Source: Pseudomonas xantholysinigenes
Lineage (GTDB): Bacteria > Pseudomonadota > Gammaproteobacteria > Pseudomonadales > Pseudomonadaceae
Assembly (NCBI RefSeq): GCF_014268885.2
Contig: NZ_CP077095.1
Coordinates: 5,222,001-5,286,000 of the forward strand
Reading direction: 5' to 3'
Length of the DNA: 64,000 nucleotides
Below, piece after piece: positions 1-11,406 of this stretch (position 1 is its first letter; the number at the start of each line of letters is the position of its first letter). The position numbers and the translations under genes were made by a program. Under the pieces are notes generated by a model. It saw nothing but the letters and a program-made list of their open reading frames with translations, was not told the origin of the DNA and made no database searches.

Positions 1-167
1 GCGAACTGCGGGTTCATGCACAGGCTCATGAAGTCGCCGGCCTTGGCACGGCTGGCACGGTACTCCGGCAGGTAGCGGCCGGCCTGGCGCATCATCCACA
101 CCGGGGTGACGTCTACGGGTTGCTTGAGCAGAGCACGCAGGAAACGATCGTTCTTCAGGGCAGTCAT
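1..167 (-). CDS. hemE: Uroporphyrinogen decarboxylase, N-terminal part
   Basis: The first 55 codons of HemE are read leftwards from an ATG at 167 and continue past the window edge. HemE converts uroporphyrinogen III to coproporphyrinogen III in cytosolic haem synthesis. The visible segment contains the family's N-terminal signature [11 protein letters not shown] (residues about 27-37), which binds the substrate carboxylates. Two thirds or more of the protein lies outside the window. It sits downstream of gltD on the same strand, but a 250 bp gap with a REP pair and a palindrome separates them, so it probably has its own promoter. Confidence 0.93.
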   Translation of the reverse strand, partial: MTALKNDRFLRALLKQPVDVTPVWMMRQAGRYLPEYRASRAKAGDFMSLCMNPQF

Positions 168-268
168 GTCGGCATCCGGAAAAAAAGTGCGGGCATTTTC
201 TCAGACGCGGGCGCAAAAGGCACGGCCATGGCCATTCGTTTTGTCTATTGGGTGCCTTGGATCAAACG

Positions 269-284
269 TTTTTGTATACAAAAA
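269..284. promoter_or_regulatory. 16-bp perfect palindrome upstream of hemE
   Basis: TTTTTGTATACAAAAA is a perfect palindrome about 100 bp upstream of the hemE start, in the hemE promoter region. The core TTGTATACAA resembles operators of some GntR-family regulators, but no regulator is encoded nearby, so the ligand and protein are unknown. The site is seen; the regulatory role is inferred. Confidence 0.4.
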
Positions 285-302
285 TATGTAACCTGCCAGA
301 AC

Positions 303-411
303 TTGGGGCCGCTTTGCGGCCCTTTCGCGACACAAGGCCGCTCCTACAGAGGTAACGCGATTCCCTGTAGGAGCGGCCTTGTGTCGCGAAAGGGCTGCGA
401 AGCAGCCCCAA
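303..411. repeat. REP pair (inverted) between gltD and hemE
   Basis: Two REP-type units face each other: one reads GGGGCCGC...CTCCTACAG and the other CTGTAGGAGCGGCCTTG...GCAGCCCC. Together they form a large potential cruciform just after the gltD stop. It may act as a transcript 3' end; no T-tract terminator is seen. Confidence 0.8.
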
Positions 412-418
412 AGGTTGA

Positions 419-1840
<1,422 letters not shown>

Positions 1841-1854
1841 TCAAAACCTCTTAA

Positions 1855-1960
1855 CAGCAGCTGCAAGCTACAAGCTGCAAGCCGCAAGACGATCACTTAA
1901 GCCGGGCAAACCTCGAACTGCTTCTACTTGCAGCTTGAGGCTTGCCACTTGCAGCTGCTT
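1855..1960. repeat. AGCTGCAAG-type inverted repeat between gltB and gltD
   Basis: The left arm is built of repeated AGCTGCAAGC/CAAGCTGCAAG units and the right arm of their complement (CTTGCAGCTTGAGGCTTG..., CTTGCAGCTGC). It is an imperfect long hairpin that fills the gltB-gltD gap. The same repeat type recurs at 21420-21503 and 24051-24129. Confidence 0.75.
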
Positions 1961-4900
1961 TTACTGCGGGTTGGCGCGGGTGCTGGACAGCAATTGCTTG
2001 AGGTTGGCCGCCTTCGGCTTGACCAGCCAGAAGCGCCGCACGTAGTCGTCCAGGTTCTCGGAGAGCTCACGCCCCCACTCGCTGCCGGTTTCTTCTACGT
2101 ACTCGCCCAGGACCCGCGCCAGATGGCTGCGGTAAGCCTCCATCGCCTCACCACTGATGCGCTGGATTTCCACCAGCTCGTGGTTGAGCTTGTCGACGAA
2201 GCTGTTGTCCATGTCGAGCACGTAGGCAAAACCGCCCGTCATGCCGGAACCGAAGTTGTAACCGGTCTTGCCCAGGACGCAGACAAAGCCGCCGGTCATG
2301 TATTCACAGCAGTGATCGCCGGTGCCCTCGACCACAGCGTGGGCGCCGGAGTTACGCACAGCGAAGCGCTCGCCGGCGGTACCGGCGGCGAACAGCTTGC
2401 CGCCAGTGGCGCCGTACAGGCAGGTGTTGCCGACAATGGCGCTGTGCTGGGTTTCGAATGGGCTGCCGGCCGGTGGCACGATGGTCAGCTTGCCACCGGT
2501 CATGCCCTTGCCGACGTAGTCGTTGGCGTCGCCTTCCAGGTGCAGGTTCAAGCCACCGGCGTTCCAGACGCCGAAGCTCTGGCCAGCGGTGCCCTTGAAG
2601 CGGAAGGTGATCGGCTTGTCGGCCATGCCCTGGTTGCCGTGCAGCCTGGCGATTTCGCCAGAAATGCGGGCACCGATGGAGCGGTCGCAGTTGCAGATGT
2701 CGAGGCTGAACTCGCCACCGGCCTGGTCACGGATCGCCGGCAGGGCCATGGCGACCATCTTCTCGGCCAGCTCGCCCTTGTCGAACGGAGGGTTCTTGTC
2801 CACTTCGCAGAACTGCGGCTTGTCGGCCGGAATGTGTGGGCTACCCAGCAACGGCGAGAGGTCGAGGTACTGCTGACGCTCGGTGTCGCCCGGCAGCACG
2901 TCGAGCAGGTCGGTACGGCCGATCAACTCGCCCAGGCTGCGCACGCCCAGCTTGGCCAGCCATTCACGGGTCTCTTCGGCGACGAAGGTGAAGAAGTTGA
3001 TCACCATGTCGACGGTGCCGATGTAGTGGTCCTTGCGCAGCTTGTCGTTCTGCGTGGCCACGCCGGTGGCGCAGTTGTTCAGGTGGCAGATGCGCAGGTA
3101 CTTGCAACCCAGGGCGATCATCGGCGCGGTGCCGAAGCCGAAGCTCTCGGCGCCGAGGATGGCGGCCTTGATCACGTCCAGGCCGGTTTTCAGGCCGCCG
3201 TCGGTCTGCACCCGCACCTTGCCGCGCAGGTCGTTGCCGCGCAGGGTCTGGTGGGTTTCGGCCAGGCCGAGTTCCCATGGCGCGCCGGCGTACTTGATCG
3301 AGGTCAGCGGCGAAGCGCCGGTGCCGCCGTCGTAGCCGGAGATGGTAATCAGGTCGGCATAGGCCTTGGCCACGCCGGCGGCGATGGTGCCAACACCCGC
3401 TTCGGCCACCAGCTTGACCGACACCAGGGCCTGCGGGTTGACCTGCTTGAGGTCGTAGATCAGCTGGGCCAGGTCTTCGATCGAGTAGATGTCATGGTGC
3501 GGCGGTGGCGAGATCAGGGTCACGCCCGGCACCGCGTAGCGCAGCTTGGCGATCAGGCCGTTGACCTTGCCGCCCGGCAACTGGCCGCCCTCGCCGGGCT
3601 TGGCGCCCTGGGCCACCTTGATCTGCAGCACTTCGGCGTTGACCAGGTACTCTGGGGTCACGCCAAACCGGCCAGTGGCCACCTGCTTGATCTTCGAACT
3701 CTTGATGGTGCCGTAGCGGGCCGGGTCTTCGCCGCCCTCGCCAGAGTTGGAGCGCGCACCCAAGCGGTTCATGGCCTCGGCCAAGGCCTCATGGGCCTCC
3801 GGCGACAACGCGCCCAGGGAAATACCGGCGGAGTCGAAGCGCTTGAGGATCGCCTCCAGCGGCTCGACCTGCTCCAGCGGCAATGGCTGGTCGGCGACCT
3901 TGACCTTCAGCAGATCGCGGATCATCGATACCGGGCGCTGGTCGACCAGCGTGGTGTATTCCTTGAACTTGGCATAGTCGCCCTGCTGCACGGCAGCCTG
4001 CAGGGTGTTGACCACGTCCGGGTTGTAGGCATGGTACTCGCCACCGTGGACGAACTTGAGCAGGCCGCCTTGCTGGATCGGCTTGCGCGCGCTCCAGGCT
4101 TCGGCGGCCAGCAGCTTCTGATCGCCCTCAAGGTCAACGAAACGCGCACCCTTGATGCGGCTCGACACGCCCTTGAAGCTCAGGCCAACCACTTCCTCGG
4201 CCAGGCCCACGGCTTCGAACAGCTGGGCGCCACGGTAAGAGGCGATGGTGGAGATACCCATCTTCGACAGGATCTTCAGCAAGCCCTTGGAGATGCCTTT
4301 GCGGTAGTACTTGAAGACTTCGTCCAGATCGCCCAGCACTTCGCCGGTGCGAATCAGGTCGGCCAGTACTTCGTAGGCGAGGTATGGGTAGACAGCCGAG
4401 GCCCCGAAGCCCAGCAACACGGCAAAGTGATGCGGGTCCCGAGCAGTGGCGGTCTCGACCAGGATGTTGCTGTCGCAACGCAGGCCCTGCTCGGTCAGGC
4501 GGTGATGCACCGCACCGACAGCCAGCGAGGCATGCACCGGCAACTTGCCCGGGGCGATGTAGCGGTCGCTCAGCACCAGCTGGGTCTTGCCGCCGCGCAC
4601 GGCTTCTTCTGCCTGATCGGCGATGTTGCGGATGGCCGCTTCGAGGCCGACGCTTTCTGCGTAGTTGAGGTCGATCAGCTGGCGGTCGAAGCCTTCGCGC
4701 TCCAGGTTCATCAGCGAACGCCACTTGGCGGGCGAGATGACCGGCGAGCTGAGGATCACCCGCGAGGCGTGCTCGGGGGACTCCTGGAAGATATTGCGCT
4801 CGGCGCCCAGGCAGATCTCCAGCGACATCACGATCGCTTCGCGCAGCGGGTCGATCGGCGGGTTGGTCACCTGGGCGAACTGCTGGCGGAAGAAGTCGTA

Positions 4901-6406
4901 CGGCGAGCGCACGCGCTGGGACAGCACGGCCATCGGCGTGTCGTCGCCCATCGAGCCAACCGCTTCCTGGCCCTGCTCGCCGAGAGGGCGCAGCACCTGG
5001 TCACGCTCCTCGAAGGTGACCTGGAACATCTTCATGTATTGCTTGAGCTGGTCGGCGTCGTAGCTGGCCACGCCCTGGTCGTCGGTCAGCGTCGCCTGGA
5101 TCCGCGTGGCGTGCTGACGCAGCCAGCGCTTGTAGGGGTGGCGCGACTTCAGGCGGTTGTCGATGGCATCGGTGTCGAGGATCTGCCCGGTCTCGGTGTC
5201 GACGGCGAAGATCTGGCCCGGGCCGACACGGCCCTTGGCAATGACGTCCTCGGGCTTGTAGTCCCAAACACCGATTTCCGACGCCAGGGTGATGTAGCCG
5301 TTGCGGGTGGTGACCCAGCGCGCCGGGCGCAGGCCGTTGCGGTCGAGCAGGCACACCGCGTGACGGCCTTCGGTCATGACGATGCCGGCCGGGCCGTCCC
5401 ACGGCTCCATGTGCATGGAGTTGTATTCGTAGAAGGCGCGCAGGTCGGCGTCCATGGTCTCGACGTTCTGCCAGGCCGGCGGTACCAGCATGCGTACGCC
5501 GCGGAACAGGTCGATGCCGCCGGTGACCATCAGCTCGAGCATGTTGTCCATGCTCGAGGAGTCGGAACCAACACGGTTGACCAGCGGGCCAAGCTCCTCG
5601 AGGTCGGGAATCAGGTCATTGGCGAACTTGGTGCGCCGGGCCACGGCCCAGTTGCGGTTGCCAGTGATGGTATTGATCTCGCCGTTGTGGGCGAGGAAGC
5701 GGAAGGGCTGGGCCAGCGGCCACTTCGGCAGGGTGTTGGTGGAGAAGCGCTGGTGGAATACGCAGATCGCGGTCTGCAGGCGCTCGTCGCCGAGGTCCGG
5801 ATAGAACGCCGCGAGATCGCGCGGCATCATCAGGCCTTTGTAGATGATGGTCTTGTGCGAGAAGCTGCAGATGTAGTGGTCGGCGTCGTGGGCGTTGGCC
5901 ACGGACGAGCGACGACGGGCACTGAACAGCTTGATGGCGAATTCCTGATCGCTCAGGCCTTCGCCGCCGATGAACACCTGCTCGATCTGCGGCAGGCGCT
6001 CCAGGGCCAGGCGACCGAGCACGCTGGTGTCGATCGGCACCTTGCGCCAGCCAACCAGCTTCAGGCCGGCGTTGACGATCTCGCGGTCCATGTTGGCGCG
6101 GGCGGCCTGGGCTTTGACCGGGTCCTGGTTGAAGAACACCATGCCGACGGCGTACTGCTTGGGCAGCTCGACGGCAAAATGCTCCTGGGCCACGGCACGC
6201 AGGAATTGATCGGGCTTCTGCATGAGCAGACCGCAACCGTCACCGGTCTTGCCGTCGGCGTTGATGCCACCGCGGTGGGTCATGCAGGTCAGCGCCTGCA
6301 TGGCGGTTTGCAGAAGGTGGTGGCTGGGCTCGCCCGACATATGGGCGATCAGGCCGAAACCACAGTTGTCCTTGAATTCTTCGGGATGGTACAGACCTGT
6401 TTTCAT
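1961..6406 (-). CDS. gltB: Glutamate synthase [NADPH] large (alpha) subunit
   Basis: The 1481-residue GOGAT large subunit transfers glutamine amide nitrogen to 2-oxoglutarate. An N-terminal class II amidotransferase domain starts at Cys15 (sequence NCGFGLIAH), so the first 14 residues are a propeptide removed to expose the catalytic Cys. The central FMN-binding synthase domain carries a 3Fe-4S motif ([12 protein letters not shown], near residue 1100), and the C-terminal glycine-rich beta-helix follows. I chose the ATG at 6406 because [11 protein letters not shown] matches the family start. An in-frame extension 20 codons further upstream carries no family similarity. A purine-rich site (GGTGAGAAAG) precedes the ATG. 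Confidence 0.97.
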   Translation of the reverse strand: MKTGLYHPEEFKDNCGFGLIAHMSGEPSHHLLQTAMQALTCMTHRGGINADGKTGDGCGLLMQKPDQFLRAVAQEHFAVELPKQYAVGMVFFNQDPVKAQAARANMDREIVNAGLKLVGWRKVPIDTSVLGRLALERLPQIEQVFIGGEGLSDQEFAIKLFSARRRSSVANAHDADHYICSFSHKTIIYKGLMMPRDLAAFYPDLGDERLQTAICVFHQRFSTNTLPKWPLAQPFRFLAHNGEINTITGNRNWAVARRTKFANDLIPDLEELGPLVNRVGSDSSSMDNMLELMVTGGIDLFRGVRMLVPPAWQNVETMDADLRAFYEYNSMHMEPWDGPAGIVMTEGRHAVCLLDRNGLRPARWVTTRNGYITLASEIGVWDYKPEDVIAKGRVGPGQIFAVDTETGQILDTDAIDNRLKSRHPYKRWLRQHATRIQATLTDDQGVASYDADQLKQYMKMFQVTFEERDQVLRPLGEQGQEAVGSMGDDTPMAVLSQRVRSPYDFFRQQFAQVTNPPIDPLREAIVMSLEICLGAERNIFQESPEHASRVILSSPVISPAKWRSLMNLEREGFDRQLIDLNYAESVGLEAAIRNIADQAEEAVRGGKTQLVLSDRYIAPGKLPVHASLAVGAVHHRLTEQGLRCDSNILVETATARDPHHFAVLLGFGASAVYPYLAYEVLADLIRTGEVLGDLDEVFKYYRKGISKGLLKILSKMGISTIASYRGAQLFEAVGLAEEVVGLSFKGVSSRIKGARFVDLEGDQKLLAAEAWSARKPIQQGGLLKFVHGGEYHAYNPDVVNTLQAAVQQGDYAKFKEYTTLVDQRPVSMIRDLLKVKVADQPLPLEQVEPLEAILKRFDSAGISLGALSPEAHEALAEAMNRLGARSNSGEGGEDPARYGTIKSSKIKQVATGRFGVTPEYLVNAEVLQIKVAQGAKPGEGGQLPGGKVNGLIAKLRYAVPGVTLISPPPHHDIYSIEDLAQLIYDLKQVNPQALVSVKLVAEAGVGTIAAGVAKAYADLITISGYDGGTGASPLTSIKYAGAPWELGLAETHQTLRGNDLRGKVRVQTDGGLKTGLDVIKAAILGAESFGFGTAPMIALGCKYLRICHLNNCATGVATQNDKLRKDHYIGTVDMVINFFTFVAEETREWLAKLGVRSLGELIGRTDLLDVLPGDTERQQYLDLSPLLGSPHIPADKPQFCEVDKNPPFDKGELAEKMVAMALPAIRDQAGGEFSLDICNCDRSIGARISGEIARLHGNQGMADKPITFRFKGTAGQSFGVWNAGGLNLHLEGDANDYVGKGMTGGKLTIVPPAGSPFETQHSAIVGNTCLYGATGGKLFAAGTAGERFAVRNSGAHAVVEGTGDHCCEYMTGGFVCVLGKTGYNFGSGMTGGFAYVLDMDNSFVDKLNHELVEIQRISGEAMEAYRSHLARVLGEYVEETGSEWGRELSENLDDYVRRFWLVKPKAANLKQLLSSTRANPQ

Positions 6407-6547
6407 AGACACTTTCTCACCAGGTTCACCTCTCAACCGGAGGCAAATCTCTTTTTTAACAACCACTTACCATCCACGCCGATCAAACGCCAGCTTTTTT
6501 GCGGTGGTCATGGAAAACCATTGTTGCACAGCGACAGTGACGCCCAC

Positions 6548-6576
6548 AAATTTTCATGTCTCACCATTGAAAATTT
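6548..6576. promoter_or_regulatory. 9-bp inverted repeat upstream of gltB
   Basis: AAATTTTCA, an 11-bp spacer, then TGAAAATTT: perfect arms about 145 bp upstream of the gltB start, in the 374 bp gltB-damX gap. This is a candidate operator. The rest of the gap holds an AT-rich gltB leader/promoter and the damX terminator; I see no further gene. Confidence 0.4.
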
Positions 6577-6690
6577 ATGTCGCAATTTTGAATGTTTTTA
6601 CGACTTGCGCCGTGATAGCGGCTTGACTCGAGTCTGAAGCGTTTCAGCCATGACTGCAAGAGAGGGCTTGTGGCCGGCAGCCTGGGACAG

Positions 6691-6721
6691 AAAAGCCTGC
6701 CGCGCTCGGGCGCAGCAGGCT
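6691..6721 (-). terminator. Rho-independent terminator after damX
   Basis: On the minus strand AGCCTGCTGCGC-CCGA-GCGCGGCAGGCT forms a 12-bp stem with one G-U pair, followed by TTTTC. It lies 60 bp past the damX stop and would end the pil-aro-damX transcript. Confidence 0.75.
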
Positions 6722-6780
6722 AGTTGAAAGCTAGAAGTCGCTCAGCAACTGGGCGGCGGGGTGGTGCCGCCCGGAAGGTA

Positions 6781-8403
6781 TCAGCGGGCCGTGGCCAGCT
6801 CTTGTTGGACGCTGCCCACGGTACGTGGCCAAGGTTTACCAGCCTGGACCTTGGCTGGCAAGTTCTTGATGGCGGCGGCGGCGGCGTCGCGGTTGGCGAA
6901 GTTGCCGTAGGTCACCACGTACAGCGGCTTGCCCTGCAGGTTTTTCTTGAAGTAGCGATAGTCGCCACCCTGGGCCTTGACGAACGACTGGGCCGACGCC
7001 TCGGAGCTGGTGCCGAAGATCTGCACCACATAGTTGCCGGGCTTTTGACCGGCATACCAACTGCTGTTGCCGGCGCCACCGGCAGCCGCTTTCTCGACGG
7101 GCTTGGGCGCAGGCTTGGCGCTGGCGACCTGGGTCGGAGCCGGCGCCGGCTTGGCTGGTGCAACCGGTTTTGCAGGCTGGGTTGCGACAGGCTTCGGCGC
7201 AAGCGCAACCTGCTGTGCCGGAGCGGTGGTCACCGGTTGGGCCGGCGCCGGCGCGGGGCTGGCAGTGGCACCTGGCGGTGGCGCAATGGTGGTCACGGTA
7301 GGCGGTACCGCCGCGGATGGCGCGGACGGCTGCAACGCGGTGTTGCCGGCCGGGCCACCTTCCTCGCCCTCGGCCATGCCGGCGGCCTGGGCCAGCGGTT
7401 CGCGCATGACCGGCTGCGACTGGCCGACCAGCGGCAGTGGCATCGGCTGCGACGAGCCGGAGAACTCGATGGCGGGAGCGCCGCCATTACCGCCCTGACC
7501 CAAAGGCAGCTGGGCCTGCGCGGTCGGTGCTTCGGTCGGGGCCTTGTCGCCTTTCTTGGGCATCAGGACCGCCGCGCCAACGGCGACCACGACCACAGCG
7601 GACAACGCGAGCACGTGTTTCTTAGGCATTTTGAACCCCATGGATGGTCGCTTGGCCGTGGTACGGCTGGCGATCATGGCTTCGATCAAGGTATCGCGGG
7701 CGACCTGGTTGATGTTGCCAGGCCAACCGTCGGAGTTTTCGTGGATGTCAACGATCTGTTCGCGGGTGAACACCTCGATGCCCCGGCCGGCGCCTTCCAG
7801 ACGCTGCTCCAGGTACTCGCGGGTCTCTTCCTCGCTATACGGCTCAAGCTCGATGACATGGAAACGCTCGCCATCGGCATTGAGCTCTTCCAACCCGGCG
7901 ATCAACGACGGCTCACCGAATAGGAACACATGCGGTCGCCCTTCGGCGACACCGGCCGCCAACTCCAGCAAGGCTTGGAGTGCCGACTCGTCGAGTTGTT
8001 CCGCGTCGTCCACCAACAGGTAGACTTCCTGGCCGGTCAGCGCCAGTTGCACCACCTGCTTGAGGATCGCCTGTACCTCGGCCTGGGCCACGCCCAAGGA
8101 CTGAGCCACCTGGCCCAGCACGCTGGCCGCATCGTTGGCGCCACGGGCCGAGACCACCACGCTTTGCACCGACTGCTTGTTGGTGCTGGCCACCAGCGCC
8201 TGGCGCAGCAAGGTCTTGCCACTGCCCACGGGGCCGGTGACCGTCAGCATCAACTGGCTGTAGCGCGCCAGGTGATGCAGCTGGCCCAGCACCGGCTTGC
8301 GCTGGGCGGGGAAGAACTTGAACCCGGGCACCCGCGGGGCGAACGGATCGTGGGTCAGCTGGTAATGTTCGAGGAACGCCTCATCGGCATGCAGAGTGCT
8401 CAT
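6781..8403 (-). CDS. damX: DamX-type AAA ATPase with C-terminal SPOR domain
   Basis: 540 residues. The N-terminal AAA/ExeA-like ATPase has a Walker A motif GPVGSGKT (57-64) and a Walker B stretch VYLLVDDAEQ (127-136). A single transmembrane helix lies at about 263-281. A long Pro/Ala/Gln-rich periplasmic linker follows, then a SPOR domain (about 455-535) that should bind denuded septal peptidoglycan. DamX proteins localise to the division ring. Enterobacterial DamX has a similar layout. The gene begins 15 bp after aroB ends, so it is co-transcribed with aroK-aroB, as in other gammaproteobacteria. Confidence 0.88.
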   Translation of the reverse strand: MSTLHADEAFLEHYQLTHDPFAPRVPGFKFFPAQRKPVLGQLHHLARYSQLMLTVTGPVGSGKTLLRQALVASTNKQSVQSVVVSARGANDAASVLGQVAQSLGVAQAEVQAILKQVVQLALTGQEVYLLVDDAEQLDESALQALLELAAGVAEGRPHVFLFGEPSLIAGLEELNADGERFHVIELEPYSEEETREYLEQRLEGAGRGIEVFTREQIVDIHENSDGWPGNINQVARDTLIEAMIASRTTAKRPSMGFKMPKKHVLALSAVVVVAVGAAVLMPKKGDKAPTEAPTAQAQLPLGQGGNGGAPAIEFSGSSQPMPLPLVGQSQPVMREPLAQAAGMAEGEEGGPAGNTALQPSAPSAAVPPTVTTIAPPPGATASPAPAPAQPVTTAPAQQVALAPKPVATQPAKPVAPAKPAPAPTQVASAKPAPKPVEKAAAGGAGNSSWYAGQKPGNYVVQIFGTSSEASAQSFVKAQGGDYRYFKKNLQGKPLYVVTYGNFANRDAAAAAIKNLPAKVQAGKPWPRTVGSVQQELATAR

Positions 8404-8418
8404 TGCGTTGTCACAACC

Positions 8419-9516
8419 TCAAAGCTGGGCCACGATCGCGCGGTAATCCGCCGCCAGCGTGGCCTGAAGAATCTCTTTCGGATAGTCGTCGGTGACGACG
8501 GCTTCACCCAGCTGGCGCAGCAGCACCAGGCGCAGGCGCCCGTCGAGCACTTTCTTGTCGACCGCCATGTGCTCCATGAAGTGCGCCGGGGTCATTTCCT
8601 GTGGTGGCACCACCGGCAATCCTGCGTCCTGCAGCAGGCGAATTCCGCGATCCCGCGCTGGCTGGTCGATCCAGCCCAGGCGCATGGACATTTCCAGGGC
8701 CATGACCGTGCCTGCCGCCACGGCCTCGCCGTGCAGCCACACACCGTAGCCCATGTGCGTCTCGATGGCATGGCCAAAGGTATGGCCGAGGTTGAGCGTG
8801 GCGCGCACGCCTGACTCGCGCTCGTCAGCACCCACCACCGCGGCCTTGGCCGCGCAGGAACGACGAATGGCCTCGGTCAGCGCAACGGGCTCCAGGGCCC
8901 GCAGTGCCTGCATATTGTCTTCAAGCCAGCCCAGGAAGGGCTGGTCGCAGATCAGGCCGTACTTGATGACCTCGGCAAGGCCTGCGGACAGCTCGCGTTC
9001 GGGCAGCGTTTTCAGGCTGGTGGTATCGATCAATACCGCGTTGGGCTGATAGAAAGCCCCGACCATGTTCTTGCCCAGCGGGTGATTGATGCCGGTCTTG
9101 CCGCCGACCGAGGAGTCGACCTGGGACAAGAGGGTGGTCGGCACCTGGATGAAATCGACACCACGCTGGTAGCAGGCGGCGGCGAAGCCGGCCATGTCGC
9201 CGATCACCCCGCCACCCAAGGCAACCACGGTGGTGCGGCGGTCATGCCGGGCCGTGAGCAAGGCGTCGAAGATCAGCTGCAGGGTTTCCCAGTTCTTGTG
9301 GGCCTCGCCGTCGGGCAACACCACCGGCAGCACCGAATAGGCACCCAGGGTCTTGCCCAGGCGTTCGAGATACAGGGGTGCAACAGTCTCGTTGGAAACG
9401 ATGGCGACCTGTCGGCCGGCAATGTGTGGCGCCAGCAGCTCAGGCTGGTCCAACAGGCCCTCGCCAATGTAGATCGGGTAGCTACGTTCGCCCAGGTCGA
9501 CCTTTAGTGTCTGCAT
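8419..9516 (-). CDS. aroB: 3-dehydroquinate synthase
   Basis: This 365-residue enzyme makes 3-dehydroquinate from DAHP, step two of the shikimate pathway, using NAD and a divalent metal. Visible motifs are the NAD-binding [13 protein letters not shown] and the metal/active-site segments GHTFGHAIE and HGEAV. The start at [10 protein letters not shown] is preferred over a codon four residues upstream because family members begin there. It lies between aroK, 98 bp upstream, and damX, 15 bp downstream, in one operon. Confidence 0.97.
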   Translation of the reverse strand: MQTLKVDLGERSYPIYIGEGLLDQPELLAPHIAGRQVAIVSNETVAPLYLERLGKTLGAYSVLPVVLPDGEAHKNWETLQLIFDALLTARHDRRTTVVALGGGVIGDMAGFAAACYQRGVDFIQVPTTLLSQVDSSVGGKTGINHPLGKNMVGAFYQPNAVLIDTTSLKTLPERELSAGLAEVIKYGLICDQPFLGWLEDNMQALRALEPVALTEAIRRSCAAKAAVVGADERESGVRATLNLGHTFGHAIETHMGYGVWLHGEAVAAGTVMALEMSMRLGWIDQPARDRGIRLLQDAGLPVVPPQEMTPAHFMEHMAVDKKVLDGRLRLVLLRQLGEAVVTDDYPKEILQATLAADYRAIVAQL

Positions 9517-9614
9517 GTATCCCCACAATGTGCTAGGGCGCGGCGGCGTCGGAGCGGCCCCGCGCGATGACGTTCAACCCCATCCCGGCGTTGGTCGCCG
9601 AGCATAGTCCCCGC

Positions 9615-10133
9615 TTACCGGGGCGGCAACTTGTGCAAGCGCTCCAGAATGTCCAGCACCACCATGCGCGGTGGCCGTTCGTCGGTTTCCACCACCAGGT
9701 CGGCGATCTCGCGGTAGAGCGGATCACGGGTTTCCAGCAGGGCGCGCAGGGTGGCCTCTGGATTGGCGGTGCGCAGCAACGGCCGGTTGCGATCCCGCGA
9801 GGTGCGGCCAACCTGCTGCTCCACCGAGGCGTGCAGGTAGATCACCCGCCCGCCGGCGTGCAACGCGGCGCGGTTGGCATCGCGCATCACCGCGCCACCA
9901 CCGGTGGCCAGCACCACGCCGTCGAGGGCGCAGAGCTCGGCGATCATCGCCTGCTCGCGGTCACGAAAGCCCGGCTCGCCTTCCTTGTCGAAGATCCACG
10001 GGATATTGGCGCCGGTCCGCAGTTCGATTTCCTTGTCGGAATCCTTGAACAGCAGACGCAGCTCTTTGGCCAACAGGCGTCCGATGGTGCTTTTTCCAGC
10101 GCCCATGGGCCCCACAAGTATCAAATTTCGCAC
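9615..10133 (-). CDS. aroK: Shikimate kinase
   Basis: A 172-residue P-loop kinase that phosphorylates shikimate at O3. Walker [10 protein letters not shown] sits at residues 8-16, the shikimate-binding SDKEIE segment follows near 32-37, and the glycine-rich GGGAV is near 80. The length is normal. The start codon is only 4 bp past the pilQ stop, so translation is probably coupled to the pil genes, an arrangement also seen in other Pseudomonas. Confidence 0.97.
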   Translation of the reverse strand: MRNLILVGPMGAGKSTIGRLLAKELRLLFKDSDKEIELRTGANIPWIFDKEGEPGFRDREQAMIAELCALDGVVLATGGGAVMRDANRAALHAGGRVIYLHASVEQQVGRTSRDRNRPLLRTANPEATLRALLETRDPLYREIADLVVETDERPPRMVVLDILERLHKLPPR

Positions 10134-10137
10134 AGAA

Positions 10138-11406
10138 TCAACGACTCACAGCAATCGCCTGGTCACTCATGATACGCGGAGTCAGGAAGACCAGCAGCTC
10201 GGATTTTTTCTCTTGTAATGCATCGCGTCGAAACAGCCGTCCAACATACGGCAGATCGCCAAAAAATGGCACCTTGTCGACCACTTTGTTCTGCGACGTC
10301 GAGTACACGCCACCAATCACAATGGTTTCGCCATCGGCCACACGCACCTTGGCATTGACCTCGTTCTTGCGAATCGGCGGCACATTGTTCAGGGCATTGA
10401 CAAAATCCGGCTCGTCCTTGGTCACCCGCACCGCCATCACCACCTTGCCGTCGGGGGTGATCTGCGGGGTCACCTCCAGTGACAGCGAGGCTTCGCGAAA
10501 GGAAATCGACGTGGCGCCACTGCGGGTGGTCTCCTGGTACGGCACCTCGGTACCCTTGAGGATCCGCGCGGTCTCCTTGTCGGCAGTGACCACCTTGGGC
10601 TGGGAAATGATCTCGCCATTGCCGCTTTTTTCCATGGCGCTGAGCTCCAGGTCGAGCAAAATGTCGCTGCGCAATAGCCCCACGCCGACACCCGACGTCG
10701 CCCGCTCAACACCAAGATCGACAAACAGCTCGTTACCCAGGCGGCTGTCCTGGCCGTAAAGCGGCGCGCCCCAACGCACGCCCAGGGCCTTTTCATAATC
10801 GACGCCGGCCTCGACGATCCGCGCCTCGATCATGACCTGGCGCACCGGCAGATCCAGTTGTTCGACCAGCCTGCGCAGTTCCGCCAGCCTTTGGGCTGGC
10901 AGGGCAACCACCAAGGTATTGGTTCGCGCATCCACGCTCACACTGCCACGTCCGGCAGGGCCGCCCTCTTCGGCAAGACTGGCCGCCAGCAGCTCGGCGA
11001 GTTCCGCCGCCTGGGCATGAAACACAGGAATCAACGCGCGCTGCAAAGGCTCCAACTGCGCCTCCAGGGCCTGCTCCTGGCGAGCGCCCAGCGATCGCTC
11101 GGCCAGTTCCGCCAGCGGCGCGACCAGCAGCACGTTGCCCTCCTGGCGGCGCCCCAGGCCCCGGCTGCGCAACACCAGGTCAAGCGCCTGCTGCCAGGGC
11201 ACCTGCTCCAACCGCAAGGTGATGCGCCCCTGCACGGTGTCGCTGGCCACCAGGTTGACACCGGCATAATCGGCCATGACCTGCAACACCGCGCGCACCT
11301 CGACGTCCTGGAAATTCAGCGACATCGGCTCACCCTCCACCGCCAGCGCCCCCCGCATCCCCGCCAGCATGACCAGCATCCCGCTCACCCACTGCCTCGG
11401 TTTCAT
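10138..11406 (-). CDS. pilQ: Type IV pilus secretin PilQ, short form
   Basis: 422 residues with a signal peptide (residues 1 to about 22, ending near GALA). A secretin/TonB short N-terminal domain ([23 protein letters not shown] region), an N1-type domain and a C-terminal secretin beta-barrel domain follow ([15 protein letters not shown], near 385-400, is the family's C-terminal signature). It would form the outer-membrane pore for the pilus. It is much shorter than the P. aeruginosa type of about 700 residues: the peptidoglycan-binding AMIN domains are missing. The ATG at 11406 is needed for a complete signal peptide, and this makes the gene overlap the upstream pilO-pilP gene by 77 bp. Confidence 0.88.
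   Translation of the reverse strand: MKPRQWVSGMLVMLAGMRGALAVEGEPMSLNFQDVEVRAVLQVMADYAGVNLVASDTVQGRITLRLEQVPWQQALDLVLRSRGLGRRQEGNVLLVAPLAELAERSLGARQEQALEAQLEPLQRALIPVFHAQAAELAELLAASLAEEGGPAGRGSVSVDARTNTLVVALPAQRLAELRRLVEQLDLPVRQVMIEARIVEAGVDYEKALGVRWGAPLYGQDSRLGNELFVDLGVERATSGVGVGLLRSDILLDLELSAMEKSGNGEIISQPKVVTADKETARILKGTEVPYQETTRSGATSISFREASLSLEVTPQITPDGKVVMAVRVTKDEPDFVNALNNVPPIRKNEVNAKVRVADGETIVIGGVYSTSQNKVVDKVPFFGDLPYVGRLFRRDALQEKKSELLVFLTPRIMSDQAIAVSR

Noticed and set aside
303..411. REP pairs as a possible CRISPR array
   Set aside because: There are only two facing units with no regular spacers, and the same core is scattered through many gaps.
1928..6637. A 1569-codon open frame on the plus strand opposite gltB
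   Set aside because: It is the mirror of a GC-rich gene in the opposite strand; its translation is His/Val/Gln-rich with no domain, and gltB explains the DNA.
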